Source: Saccoglossus kowalevskii
Taxonomy: Eukaryota; Hemichordata; Enteropneusta; Harrimaniidae
Length of the DNA stretch: 37,525 bases
NCBI RefSeq assembly: GCF_000003605.2
Contig: NW_003113967.1
Span: forward strand, 98,586-136,110
Direction: 5' to 3'
Shown here in pieces: positions 11,720-21,238 of this stretch (position 1 is the first letter of the stretch; every line of letters starts with the position of its first letter). Under the pieces are notes generated by a model that was given only the letters and a program-made list of their open reading frames with translations, made no database searches and was not told where the DNA came from. Made by a program: the position numbers and the translations under genes.

Positions 11720-12721
11720 CAGTGGCCCCTCGCTAAGTCGCGGGTGTCGGGATCCAAGCAAAAACCGCGACTTATCGAGGGCCGCGACTTACCGAGGGAC
11801 CTCGTGAAAGAGGGAGATCGTGCATTGAAAAACATATAAAAAGCGCATATAAACCCTCGGTTTAGCTAATTGATGTATCATCATATGTGTCAGCAGTATT
11901 CCAATAAAATCATGATTATGTTTGCTGTAAACATTGCGTTGATTATTTTNNNNNNNNNNNNNNNNNNNNNNNNNNNNNNNNNNNNNNNNNNNNNNNNNNN
12001 NNNNNNNNNNNNNNNNNNNNNNNNNNNNNNNNNNNNNNNNNNNNNNNNNNNNNNNNNNNNNNNNNNNNNNNNNNNNNNNNNNNNNNNNNNNNNNNNNNNN
12101 NNNNNNNNNNNNNNNNNNNNNNNNNNNNNNNNNNNNNNNNNNNNNNNNNNNNNNNNNNNNNNNNNNNNNNNNNNNNNNNNNNNNNNNNNNNNNNNNNNNN
12201 NNNNNNNNNNNNNNNNNNNNNNNNNNNNNNNNNNNNNNNNNNNNNNNNNNNNNNNNNNNNNNNNNNNNNNNNNNNNNNNNNNNNNNNNNNNNNNNNNNNN
12301 NNNNNNNNNNNNNNNNNNNNNNNNNNNNNNNNNNNNNNNNNNNNNNNNNNNNNNNNNNNNNNNNNNNNNNNNNNNNNNNNNNNNNNNNNNNNNNNNNNNN
12401 NNNNNNNNNNNNNNNNNNNNNNNNNNNNNNNNNNNNNNNNNNNNNNNNNNNNNNNNNNNNNNNNNNNNNNNNNNNNNNNNNNNNNNNNNNNNTGTTGACA
12501 CCTTGAGTAGGCCGCCGTCACCCATTTCGTCTCAGCAATTGACGGACAGTAGGTGTAAGTTGTCTCTTTAACGGTTAGTTAAAAACACTATGCCACGAAA
12601 CATTAGTCTTTGTACTTCAAAACTGCTGTCAAAACACAAGAGAAATTTTGGGAGCCATCCAAGTACCCGCGACTTAGCCGAATCGCGACTTACCGAGGCG
12701 CGACTTAGCGAGGGGCCACTG
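11720..12721. mobile_element. Pogo/Tigger-like DNA transposon (Tc1/mariner superfamily), non-autonomous or incompletely assembled
   Basis: Perfect 23-bp terminal inverted repeats begin CAGTGGCCCCTCGCTAAGTC and are flanked by TA on both sides (11718-11719 and 12722-12723), the target duplication expected of this superfamily. Inside each end are further copies of a CGCGACTTA(N)CGAGG motif: 11766-11801 on the left, and about 12668-12713 on the right in either orientation. These are plausible transposase-binding subterminal repeats. The CAGT..CCCTCG terminus and TA duplication are typical of pogo/Tigger elements. The centre is an assembly gap, so a transposase gene cannot be confirmed or excluded; the visible flanks show no recognisable DDE domain. 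Comparison with the sister repeat at 18340-18370 gives the empty site. Confidence 0.87.
11950..12492. other. Assembly gap (543 N)
   Basis: Unresolved bases inside the transposon. The real length is unknown. Open frames that run across it have no meaning. Confidence 0.99.
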
Positions 12722-13130
12722 TATTGATAAGAAACACCGCAATATTCTTAAAAAAGAAGGTATTCATTTGAATGATTGTATTTGTATTCTAAATATATTG
12801 ACTTATCAATCAGACAGACAGAGCCGTACAAGACACAAACATGATATGACCTGTGAGAGAATAATTAAAAAACCCATTGACATATATCAAAAAATAAGAG
12901 TACGCACTTTGACACCGTATTGCAAGTTAAGATGTACATGGAATACTTGTTTAAGAAACTAAATGATGTATGATAGTGATTGAAAATAAGCAAAATTTAA
13001 GAACACCTGTCTTGTTGTATTTCTAGTTCCACCTTTCCATAATCGAGTTTTCAATTTCATCAAATCTCCATTAAAGTGTGTGTTTACACTGAGCCTGCTC
13101 TAGCACCTTCTTTTTGCTCACAAAAAAACG

Positions 13131-13830
13131 CAAACCAGATACCATTTAAAAAGCGTCCTGACTGTATATTGTTCAATTTAAACTAGACTTCTTATTCAAG
13201 TTGTATGTGTAACATTACAATGAAAAAATGGATACAAACAAATAAATAGGAAACAAATAAATTAAACTCAAATACCAAAACAGTTGAAATTATTTTAATC
13301 ACCTTGAACTGTACATTTACAATTTCTGTATGTCTATTGAAACAAATAAACATTTTAGCTAAACAATACAACTGTGATATTAAAAAAAGATATCCTGCTC
13401 TTACTTGCCTATTTCCTCTAGGAGGGGGTAATGGCATGTCTCATTCCTGTAAATGACTTTTAATGACAACCAAAGTCTCTCGCCTCACACTCTATTTTTT
13501 TTTTTACAAACCTAGCATATTTTCAGGCCTTTTTATACTCTTATTCTACAGTTAATTCCTTTTATCTGTCCACAATATCATTATGCTTTAACGAGGAATT
13601 GTACCACACACATTTGCGAAGTTAGAAGGCAACATGTAACTTTTAGCCGAGGTAAGCGGACTTCGGAACGACGATCTTTTTTTCCGTTTCGGAAATGCAC
13701 TCAATACCATAGCATCCTAAACATTCAAAACTTGTTGATTGCGATCCAATAGAACTATTCTCTGGGCATAAACATTGTCAACCAGATTAAAATATATCTC
13801 CATTCGCGATCGTTGATTACTTGCATATTG
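13131..13830. other. AT-rich non-coding stretch
   Basis: No gene recognised. The end nearest 13830 may hold the eroded 3' part of the decayed coding region on the minus strand: a frame reads FNLVDNVYAQRIVLLDRNQQ near 13740-13800, interrupted by a stop. This is too weak to extend the call. Confidence 0.4.
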
Positions 13831-14415
13831 TTATGCTGAAATATAAACACCCATGTAGTTTTCAGTTATGGGTTTGACATTCAAATTCTCAATCAGTTTA
13901 GTACTCCTTCTTGTAAAGTCAAAATTTAGTATTGGTGTACGTATGCGTTTCAACATGTCTCTACTGGTTAAATTCAAGAATTGATGATACAAATCAATTG
14001 AGTGGTAACGATGCATGTAATCATTTCTGTAGAATGAGGGCGCACACGGCTTTGTTTTACAAATCAGGTTCAAAATATTTGACATATTTTTTAGGATCTG
14101 TTGTTCTAGAACCCTATATCTTGTATTCTTTGTCTGATTGCAATCAAACTTGACATCTACATTATACATCGTGTTACACATAATGACATGTTAAAGTTCT
14201 GATTCGAATTGATTGACTCGTATATGTCAAGACTTAGTGCAACTGGATTTGAGAATTTTGTTCGAATGTGGAACATAACTAGTGGATCAAGCCGTTTTGA
14301 CATCCAGATAAATTGACATTGTAAAATTAGAACTATGTTTTACGTGATGTAATGCTACAGTAAAATTTTGAAATTCACTCCCCCTCTCACAACTACTTAA
14401 TATGTACTCTGGTAA

Positions 14416-14430
14416 GTGTGTGTGTGTGTG
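14416..14430. repeat. GT dinucleotide microsatellite
   Basis: A run of alternating G and T is read directly, inside the decayed coding region on the other strand. It suggests that this part is no longer constrained, or is intronic. Confidence 0.75.
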
Positions 14431-14594
14431 ATTAATCAGGCCACATGACAGGTATACAAAATATATAGATCAGGCATAAATTATACACATGTTATATATC
14501 TGAATATTCGGTATTGAAATTGCTAACTGTTTCATATCCCATACTAAAATATTAATGGATGTTTCTGGTCGTTTAGTTCAATAATTGATAATTT

Positions 14595-14612
14595 AATAAT
14601 AATAATAATAAT
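14595..14612. repeat. AAT trinucleotide microsatellite
   Basis: Six head-to-tail AAT units are read directly. As with the nearby GT run, this argues against intact coding sequence here. Confidence 0.8.
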
Positions 14613-17600
14613 TTATGTATAATATAAGTAAATTCCTTACTATTATCTATTTATGACAAATTATTGAACTGTTATACACCACAAAATAATTTCTATCAAT
14701 AGCTTGCTATCCACACACCTTAGTAAGGTTGGAAATAAATTTGTAAAAACAAATCTTTTGTTATCTGGCCATGAATCAGAATTAGTTCTCATTAGTTCTC
14801 AGGAAAGCGTGCTATTTGTAGGTAGAAGAAAAATTCAAGTAAAAGGCTAGAATATCAAGTATTCAAACGATGATGCTGGATATTACTCAGTGTCACTGTT
14901 TTCTTCTGTTCAGACAACATATATGGCAGTTTTACTCTTTGCATGGTCAATTGTATATATTCCTATGCTTTTCATCGCGCATAAATAAATTAACTTCAAA
15001 GGGGATGTAATACATTTAATGGCAATACACTGCCCTAAATGAAAAGCAGAAACAGTTCTTATTCTACACAATTCTAAACATTTTGTTTGTCATTGTAAGG
15101 TGATAGGTTTATTCTTGCCAGTTGTCTCCATTTTCAATGAGCTAAGGGTTAATATCGCCTCTACTAGCAATTCCTTCTCTTATACCTTTGCCAGTAATGT
15201 GGTTCAACTTGTGTTCTGGTTTTCTACAGCTGAAAGCTTGGGCTGTATGATATTAGTGTTTTCCAATCAATTCTCGGTTGCTGGTATTAGGAAAGGCTTT
15301 AATTTGTAATCTAATATATTTTGCTTTAATTCTTTTGGATCATTATAATCATTGTGTGCGAACTTTTCGCCCACAAAGTACCCATTCAAAATGACCTCTA
15401 GTAACCACGTCATAGTGTCTCTTCTGATGTTTTATATTGGTTCCAGGCAGCTTTATTAAACTTGTTAACATCTGTGCATATTCTGTAACGTTTGCAACAT
15501 TACATGTCACTTCAACATCAAACGCTTTGAGGTGTATTCTGTTGCATGTTCGAACTTCCGCATGGCATAGTACTCTGACCCGATCTGGTCAATGGTCATT
15601 CCTAACCACCTCAACCAAAAGTATGAATGAAACATTATATTTTCCCATTTCCAGTGCGTTGGTTAGAGTGATACACATGTTTTTTAATATTACCATTGAA
15701 ACTGCCTAAAATACTTTGAATTTGATTTGAAATTTCTGGTTGCCATTTGGATAAGCTACAATTTATTTAATTATGCAATCTACTATTACCATTACCAGTT
15801 TGTTTTTAGTAATTTCAAAAAATTCCAATAAATAAAGTGCAATTCGCCCCATGCAGGCTCTGGCGTTGTATTCGTTTACTCTTCTGCGATATCTCCTCTT
15901 TGCAATATTGTATGGTGTGTATATTTTACACACCATTTGTAGCTACGTTGCTGGTTAACATATTAGTATTTACCACATTCAAATGTAATGCTTGCAGCAT
16001 ATGTTTTTCTAAATCTGATCACAACTACAAACTCTGTTGTATTTTACTCATGCGGTGTACTGAGACTGCAGTAACAAAATAGCCCTGGAAATCTTCAACA
16101 CAATTGACAACTTTATATAAAACGTCCACTTGGCTTAGCTTTACGTAGTCTTCCACCCAATTCTTAATCTGAGTAACAATTTGATTCACTTTTAGTTCAC
16201 TTTTAACTCAAACACTGACTTATAGGGGTACCATCTCAAATCAGGATGACTTGAGTCCTATATGACAGCTTTGCAATAAAAGCTATTCGCAATGAGTCTC
16301 TATGCCATTTACAACCAATCACAAACACTTCAAAATAGGCTAGGTACTATGATACATCCATATATTTTCCAATATTACAGTCAGACAGTTTTGGATTTTT
16401 AGTTGGGAAAAGTTGCGAATTTGCGAATATTCTTCATATTTTTCAATGTTTCTATCCAATTTATATGGTTATCTTCAATCACTTCAAATAACCTGTGCTT
16501 TACACGAACTTTCTTACATGTTTAGCATGTCTTGCTGAAACGTTCTTTGCATCGTTTCCTGATCTTGCAAACTTTAACTTGAATCCTGAGAGCATCACAT
16601 ACCATTTATCTATGATTTCAGACACATCTAGTCCTTTCGTGGAAGTCATGAGCATTTCCATGAATAAATGTACTAATTAACACAAGCTCCAATTTATTTT
16701 CAGCAAATTATGCACAGCCAAGCACTTGCTTTAACCCGACATAAAAAACACAGATGTCAAATGTAAAATTATTTACGTGTGCTAACACACTATAGTCTTA
16801 ACTACCAATCATTAGAATCCAGTTTTAGTTTAATCAGATCACATGCCATATGTGTGCTGTATCCACCTTCATTATTTTATAAACACGTGCATATTTTTCC
16901 GAACGCGTGTCGTGTTCAAAAGAAATACTTTCCAGTTTTAATGTGAATATCCAAGTGGATGGTCACTCAGTCAGCTTCCATATGTATACTTTGCAGTATT
17001 ACACTGTTCAGCTCCTTCTAGCAACTAATTGCAGCAGGTTTGAAAAGGAATGCTATATATGTTTCTGTCCACTTAAGAATTCTAGCCATTCTAGCCATCC
17101 CAGAATATACCTCCCTAAGACTGCATATCGTAATGTTTATGCCATGTATAATAATAGTCTTAATACCTTTTTTGTGAACATTTGTATACAGTATAAAACC
17201 TCTACCATCTGCAGCTGTGTATGCCAGAGTCGGCGCAGTTATCAAACGCAACTAAATTGTCTATTATTTATTATCAGTTTATGCAGGAAATTATTTTTGT
17301 GAACAAAAAGTGTTAAATATATTGCACATGTAGTATCTCGTCAAGGAGTGGGTAATGCCATAGTAAGGGTTGTCCAAATGGGCTCGTGTGGAATTATAGA
17401 CTGTGATATCACAAAAAGAATTTCCTAAGCTTTAATTTAAGCCCTGCCACTTTATGACATTTAAACACTCTTTCTAAGCACTAACTTCTCAGTACATTAT
17501 AATTTCAGTCAAATAGAGGCGTTTCAATTACAATCCACAGTAAGTGCTCGAACGTAGGTGACATATTGCACAGCCCAAATGGCATAATATTTCACGGCTA

Positions 17601-17784
17601 CAGTTAGCGGTTGGTCTAACTTCATCTGTACATCCCCAAGTATCACTGCACTGTTTCCATATGCTCATTATCTCCAGATAAAAAGACTTATTTTTAATTG
17701 TGTGTTGTGTATTAGTTCACACCGCCTGGCTAACTCTACACCGCATCTTCATAGATATTTTTAAAGAAGTGCATGTGCACTTTT

Positions 17785-18545
17785 GTGTAGACTTTAACCT
17801 ATAATGTGAGGGAATTGTTGTGCTGAACAACCCAAACACACAAGCTACATTCAAACCGCCAAGACTCACATGGTTGCACAGGATCTATTATGTAAAGGAT
17901 GACTAAGTAGATACGTGTCTCTGTTTGAGACAAGATGACTACTTTGAGTCTGGCGACAGAGATACCACGGGTGTCAAGGGTCACACGTCATTGTTACATA
18001 ACCAAGTAGGGATTAGTTTTAGAAATGTTCTATGTAACAATAGTTATGCAAATAATATTTCGCCCATGTGCTAGAAGCTCTGAAATAACATGTGCACAAT
18101 TGCCTACTGTAGTAGATCATGGAGCTAAAAAAAGATCTTTTTTTAGCTCCATGAGTAGATCCACACATCCAGTGCATCAAAGTATATGAAACACCGACGT
18201 GCATATATTTCGAAATTAGTTGAGTTCCTTTAACTCCCGTGGTATACAATGACCCACACATCATGCATTTTTCTGTCTCACGAAACTGTCAGTAGTGATA
18301 AATTCAGTAACTTCGAATGTATGTATTCACTGGCAATGCATGGCAGGTAAATGTTTGATATGAAACACAGAAAAATTCTGAAAAAAAAACAGTTATTCAT
18401 TTTGACGATTATTTTTGGATGCTAAATAAGCTGACTTTTTTACACACACACAGAAACATAGTCAAATTAGTGGGAGAAAGATATAATCACCCAATGACAT
18501 ACAACAACAAAAATGAGATCACGTGCATTGATAACCTTCTTTTAA
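17785..18545. repeat. Dispersed repeat, copy C
   Basis: This copy begins with TAGACTTTAACCTATAATG (17788), shared with copy A. It holds GTCTCTGTTTGAGACAAG (17917), also in copy D at 18794, and CTGAAATAACATGTGCACAA (18080). Its second half, CTGTCAGTAGTGATAAATTC and GGCAGGTAAATG (18286-18356), matches copy B on both sides of the transposon insertion. It therefore links the first-half and second-half segments of the family and is the best single template. It carries its own small palindromic insertion at 18119-18153. Confidence 0.7.
18111..18161. mobile_element. 35-bp perfect-hairpin insertion with 8-bp flanking direct repeats
   Basis: AGTAGATC at 18111-18118 and again at 18154-18161 flanks a 35-base segment. 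With the last base of the left repeat, that segment forms a perfect 36-bp palindrome (18118-18153) whose arms read CATGGAGCTAAAAAAAGA and its complement. Removing the segment and one AGTAGATC restores a sequence that aligns with copies A (near 10895) and D (near 18995). An 8-bp target duplication is the size made by hAT elements, but the segment is far too short for a known element and carries no hAT terminus. It may be a deletion relic, a fold-back repair product, or an assembly artefact. Confidence 0.7.
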
Positions 18546-18589
18546 TATCTAAATTAACTGCTAGATTTGTGGGGTTAGTGAATAAAATC

Positions 18590-19470
18590 TAAGACAAGCT
18601 CAAATTAACGTCATTATTTGTAGTAAATTCAAATTAAAGTCACTTTGTTCGAGATTTACCCTTTATTGTGGATAAAATATTTGTTTCTATGGTGTTGGGT
18701 AAACCAAACACACATGCTACGTGGTTACTGTCACGGCACATACAGTAACACAGGGTCCATAACTTAATATATCATGGTTTAAGTAGATATATGTCTCTGT
18801 TTGAGACAAGTGTACTATATTGAGTGGCGACGACAAAAGACCACAGGTGTCAAATGCTATAATACGTCATTAATTCGTAATCACGTACGATTTAGTTATT
18901 ATCATTAAAAGACGTGTTACGTAACAATAGTGAAGACGATAATCTATCGCCTCCTGTGTCTGAAGCTATCAAATAATAAGTTCAAAATTACTAATTCTAG
19001 TAGCTTTCACCATTTATCCAAATGAAAGAAAAAATTAAACACACAAACAGACATTTCCAAAAGATTCGATAATTTCTTAAACCTATGCTATGATCTTGCA
19101 TTATTCCTATATATAACAAACGGAAATGTGAAGAAGAAAATGTGAAAAAATAGGGCTTTTAAAAGATTATTACTTGTTACTATTATGTATACGAACACAT
19201 TGAAATAAATGAATCCTTCGCTTTGATATTTACACAATTGTTGTGGATGATTTTGTACCATGTTATTATTTACTATATGAATCGAACTGAAATAAAATGC
19301 ATTCGTGTGCAATTTCTATGCGTCTTTTATTTAAAAAAAAAACATGAACCATGAATCGTTAGCATTGGCTTTTGATAGGGAAATTAAGCATAGTGATCCA
19401 AATCAGAAAGTCGGAAAGTACGTATGTTGTTGTCTTCCTACTTCCATCTTTCCATAATCAGTAGAAAAAT
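18590..19470. repeat. Dispersed repeat, copy D
   Basis: The most diverged copy, directly following copy C. It shares GTCTCTGTTTGAGACAAG (18794), the block ending in CCACAGGTGTCAAATG (18840, compare CCACGGGTGTCAAGGG at 17966), the ATGTATACGAACACA block (19185) also present in copy A at 11035, and TTAAGCATAGTGATCCAAAT (19385, compare 11128). It has first-half and last-part segments like copy A. The boundaries are approximate. Confidence 0.6.
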
Positions 19471-20588
19471 CGAAGACGTCGTAAAGTTATCAAGGTTGGC
19501 CGGATGTTTGAAAAAAATGAAGTGCAAACTTGCAAAATTATGGTCAAAATTCGTTTGAAAAAAAATTGAAATGGAATCGAACAGAGTTTGCCTGAAAATC
19601 GAAAATATTGACAGAAAAGTCGAAAAAAATGCCTGAATCGTTAGTAAAAGTTGGCTGGAATTGTGCTAAATAAAACATCTCGTATATCATGTTGTAAATC
19701 GATCACATTGTGTACACAGTATTTGTAATGATTAATTGGTTTCCCACGTGAATTTCCGAATGACAATGTTTTACTGAATGATTAACTGCAAAGTACATTC
19801 CTTTCTACATCAAGATCATGTGCCCCACTTTTCCCGTTCATACTCTACTTATACGTACAATTAGACTTGTGCAATCCGTTTGTACACATTGTATGTTGAC
19901 ACATTCGACATGATTTCAATGTAAATTCTTCACATACAGAACGATTGTTGATCTGATATTGCGAATCTAGCATTACGACTGGCGCTGGTGGCGCTATCCA
20001 TTTGTGTTACATGCGTATTCACCACGACACCTAATATGACCCTCAACATAAACATGCATCAAACAGTTGGTTGCATTTGTGATGTCAGTGCGACCCAACT
20101 TATTAACTCAGAATTGATTATATTTCTACATTGGCGGCTGTCACACATTACGTACTAGTAATAATACATACAAATTCGAACACCCACCCAGACGACCGTC
20201 CTTTTACAGTATTTTGATTTGCTGCTATGTTAATATGTTATAGATCATATTTATGAATGCATTTATGTATTTGCATACACGGGCCAATGTTACGAGCTTA
20301 TTACCATATGTTTATTTATTAATTATTAGTTACTCACAATAGTAATTGGTTTTAAAAATATGACATCCGGGCATCTAAAGCACTCTTCTAAATCACTCGT
20401 CACTACGAGGAGCCCTCACAGAGACTGTCATGTGATAATCTCAATATTTGTCGAAGATATATTTAAAAACACTAAGAGGAAATCATGATTCACGTTGTTT
20501 ACACAATAAGATTCTGTTAATGATAAATGTCTGCCTTTTAAAAACAAAATCAAATTCCGACTTCTCGATTGCGAGTACTTCCTAGCTA
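19471..20588. other. Non-coding stretch
   Basis: No gene recognised. The part 19470-19640 is A-rich with repeated GAAAATCGAAAA-like words but no clean period. The part 19980-20000 has a GGCGCTGGTGGCGCT word. Nothing else could be supported. Confidence 0.45.
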
Positions 20589-20589
20589 T

Positions 20590-21116
20590 CCTCGAGGACA
20601 GACATCCGGGCATTTTCACCGCCTAGCAACCCTGGCGGTGAAAACAAAGGCCAACAAATTGCAAAAAAAGGTACTTTGGGATGGTTGTTGAGACTCCCCT
20701 GAACAGTGTAACAAGATTAGCCCTACGTGTGTAACATAGATGAATTTGGTTGTTCAGGATTACTTCAAAGTTGAGTTTATATTGTTTTCTCGAATTTTCA
20801 CCGGCTCAACCGGCGTTCCACAGCAGCGCGCACAGAGCCCATAGAAATACATGTAATCCTCGGGGGCGGACATCCGGGCATTTTCACCGCCTAGCAACCC
20901 TGGCGGTGAAAACAAAGGCCACAAACTCGCAAAAACCGGAAATTTGGAATGGTTGTTGTGAATCCCCTGAACAGTGTAACAAGATTAGCCCTACGTGTGT
21001 AACATATATAAATTTGGTTGTTCAGAATTACTTCAAAGTTGTGTTGTTTCCTCGAATTTTCACCGGCTCGACCGGCGCTCCACAGCAGCGCGCACAGAGC
21101 CCGTAGAAATGCATGG
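20590..21116. repeat. 268-bp tandem duplication (two copies)
   Basis: GACATCCGGGCATTTTCACC occurs at 20601 and again at 20869. Almost the whole interval is repeated, including GTAACAAGATTAGCCCTACG and CACAGCAGCGCGCACAGAGC. The copies differ by scattered substitutions and small indels. Each carries a perfect 11-bp stem TTTTCACCGCC / GGCGGTGAAAA with a 10-base loop (20613-20644 and 20881-20912), and a CCGGCTC(A/G)ACCGGCG word near its end. The unit is more GC-rich than its surroundings. No coding frame is convincing. It lies directly upstream of a promoter-like block and could be an upstream regulatory repeat or part of an unrecognised mobile element. Confidence 0.85.
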
Positions 21117-21123
21117 TACAGTG

Positions 21124-21238
21124 GTGCGCGTCAAAGCAACGTGGAACGTATGTGACGTAGCTCCGCCCCGAAGTATCGTGCGCGTCTTAGCAACGTCGAA
21201 CGTCTTGTGACGTAGCCCCGCCCCAAGAATATAAAAAA
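21124..21238 (+). promoter_or_regulatory. Promoter-like block: two CRE plus GC-box modules and a TATA box
   Basis: A 54-bp unit starting GTGCGCGTC is repeated at 21124 and 21178. Each copy contains TGACGTAG (21153-21160 and 21208-21215), a CRE/ATF-like site, followed by CCGCCCC (21163-21169 and 21218-21224), a GC box. TATAAAAAA follows at 21230-21238. The order CRE, GC box, CRE, GC box, TATA with tight spacing resembles an RNA polymerase II core promoter reading to the right, with transcription expected to begin near 21260. No clear coding sequence follows, so the transcript could be non-coding, a distant first exon, or that of a mobile element. The function is inferred from motifs only. Confidence 0.45.

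Larger units (their letters stand above)
11630..13130. repeat. Dispersed repeat, copy B, split by a transposon
   Basis: The left part (11630-11719) carries CTGTCAGTAGTGACAAACTC, matching CTGTCAGTAGTGATAAATTC near 18286 in copy C. The right part resumes at 12722 with TATTGATAAGAAACACCGC, matching GTTTGATATGAAACACAG near 18354. It continues into the block shared with copy A (GATGTACATGGAATACTTG, then CAAATCTCCATTAAAGTGTG). The 1.0-kb element between the two parts is a later insertion. Confidence 0.7.
13831..17665 (-). pseudogene. Decayed coding region of a large protein, product not identified (lipid-transfer-protein-like?)
   Basis: The minus strand carries a succession of open segments that change frame and are broken by stops. 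From upstream to downstream they are about 17527-17665 (GDVQMKLDQPLTVAVKYY), 17018-17251 (77 codons), 16500-16661 (GLDVSEIIDKWYVMLSGFKL), 16399-16497 (LFEVIEDNHINWIETLKNMK), 16028-16205 (IKNWVEDYVKLSQVDVLYKV), 15352-15588 (HLKAFDVEVTCNVANVTEYA), 15060-15320 (ELLVEAILTLSSLKMETTGK), 14180-14330 (SNPVALSLDIYESINSN) and 13831-14181 (116 codons ending in a stop). The composition is rich in K, E, D and V with alternating hydrophobic/polar strands and amphipathic helices, unlike the Ser/Phe-rich antisense frames. Such a pattern is known from large lipid transfer proteins (apoB/apolipophorin/vitellogenin), but no diagnostic domain was recognised. Some breaks could be introns rather than damage. Confidence 0.45.

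Noticed and set aside
11870-12571. Long open frames across the assembly gap on both strands
   Set aside because: They exist only because N bases contain no stops.
15100-17302. Plus-strand open frames of 61-131 codons in this region
   Set aside because: They are rich in Ser, Phe, Leu and Cys, as expected of the antisense of minus-strand coding sequence, and show no motif.
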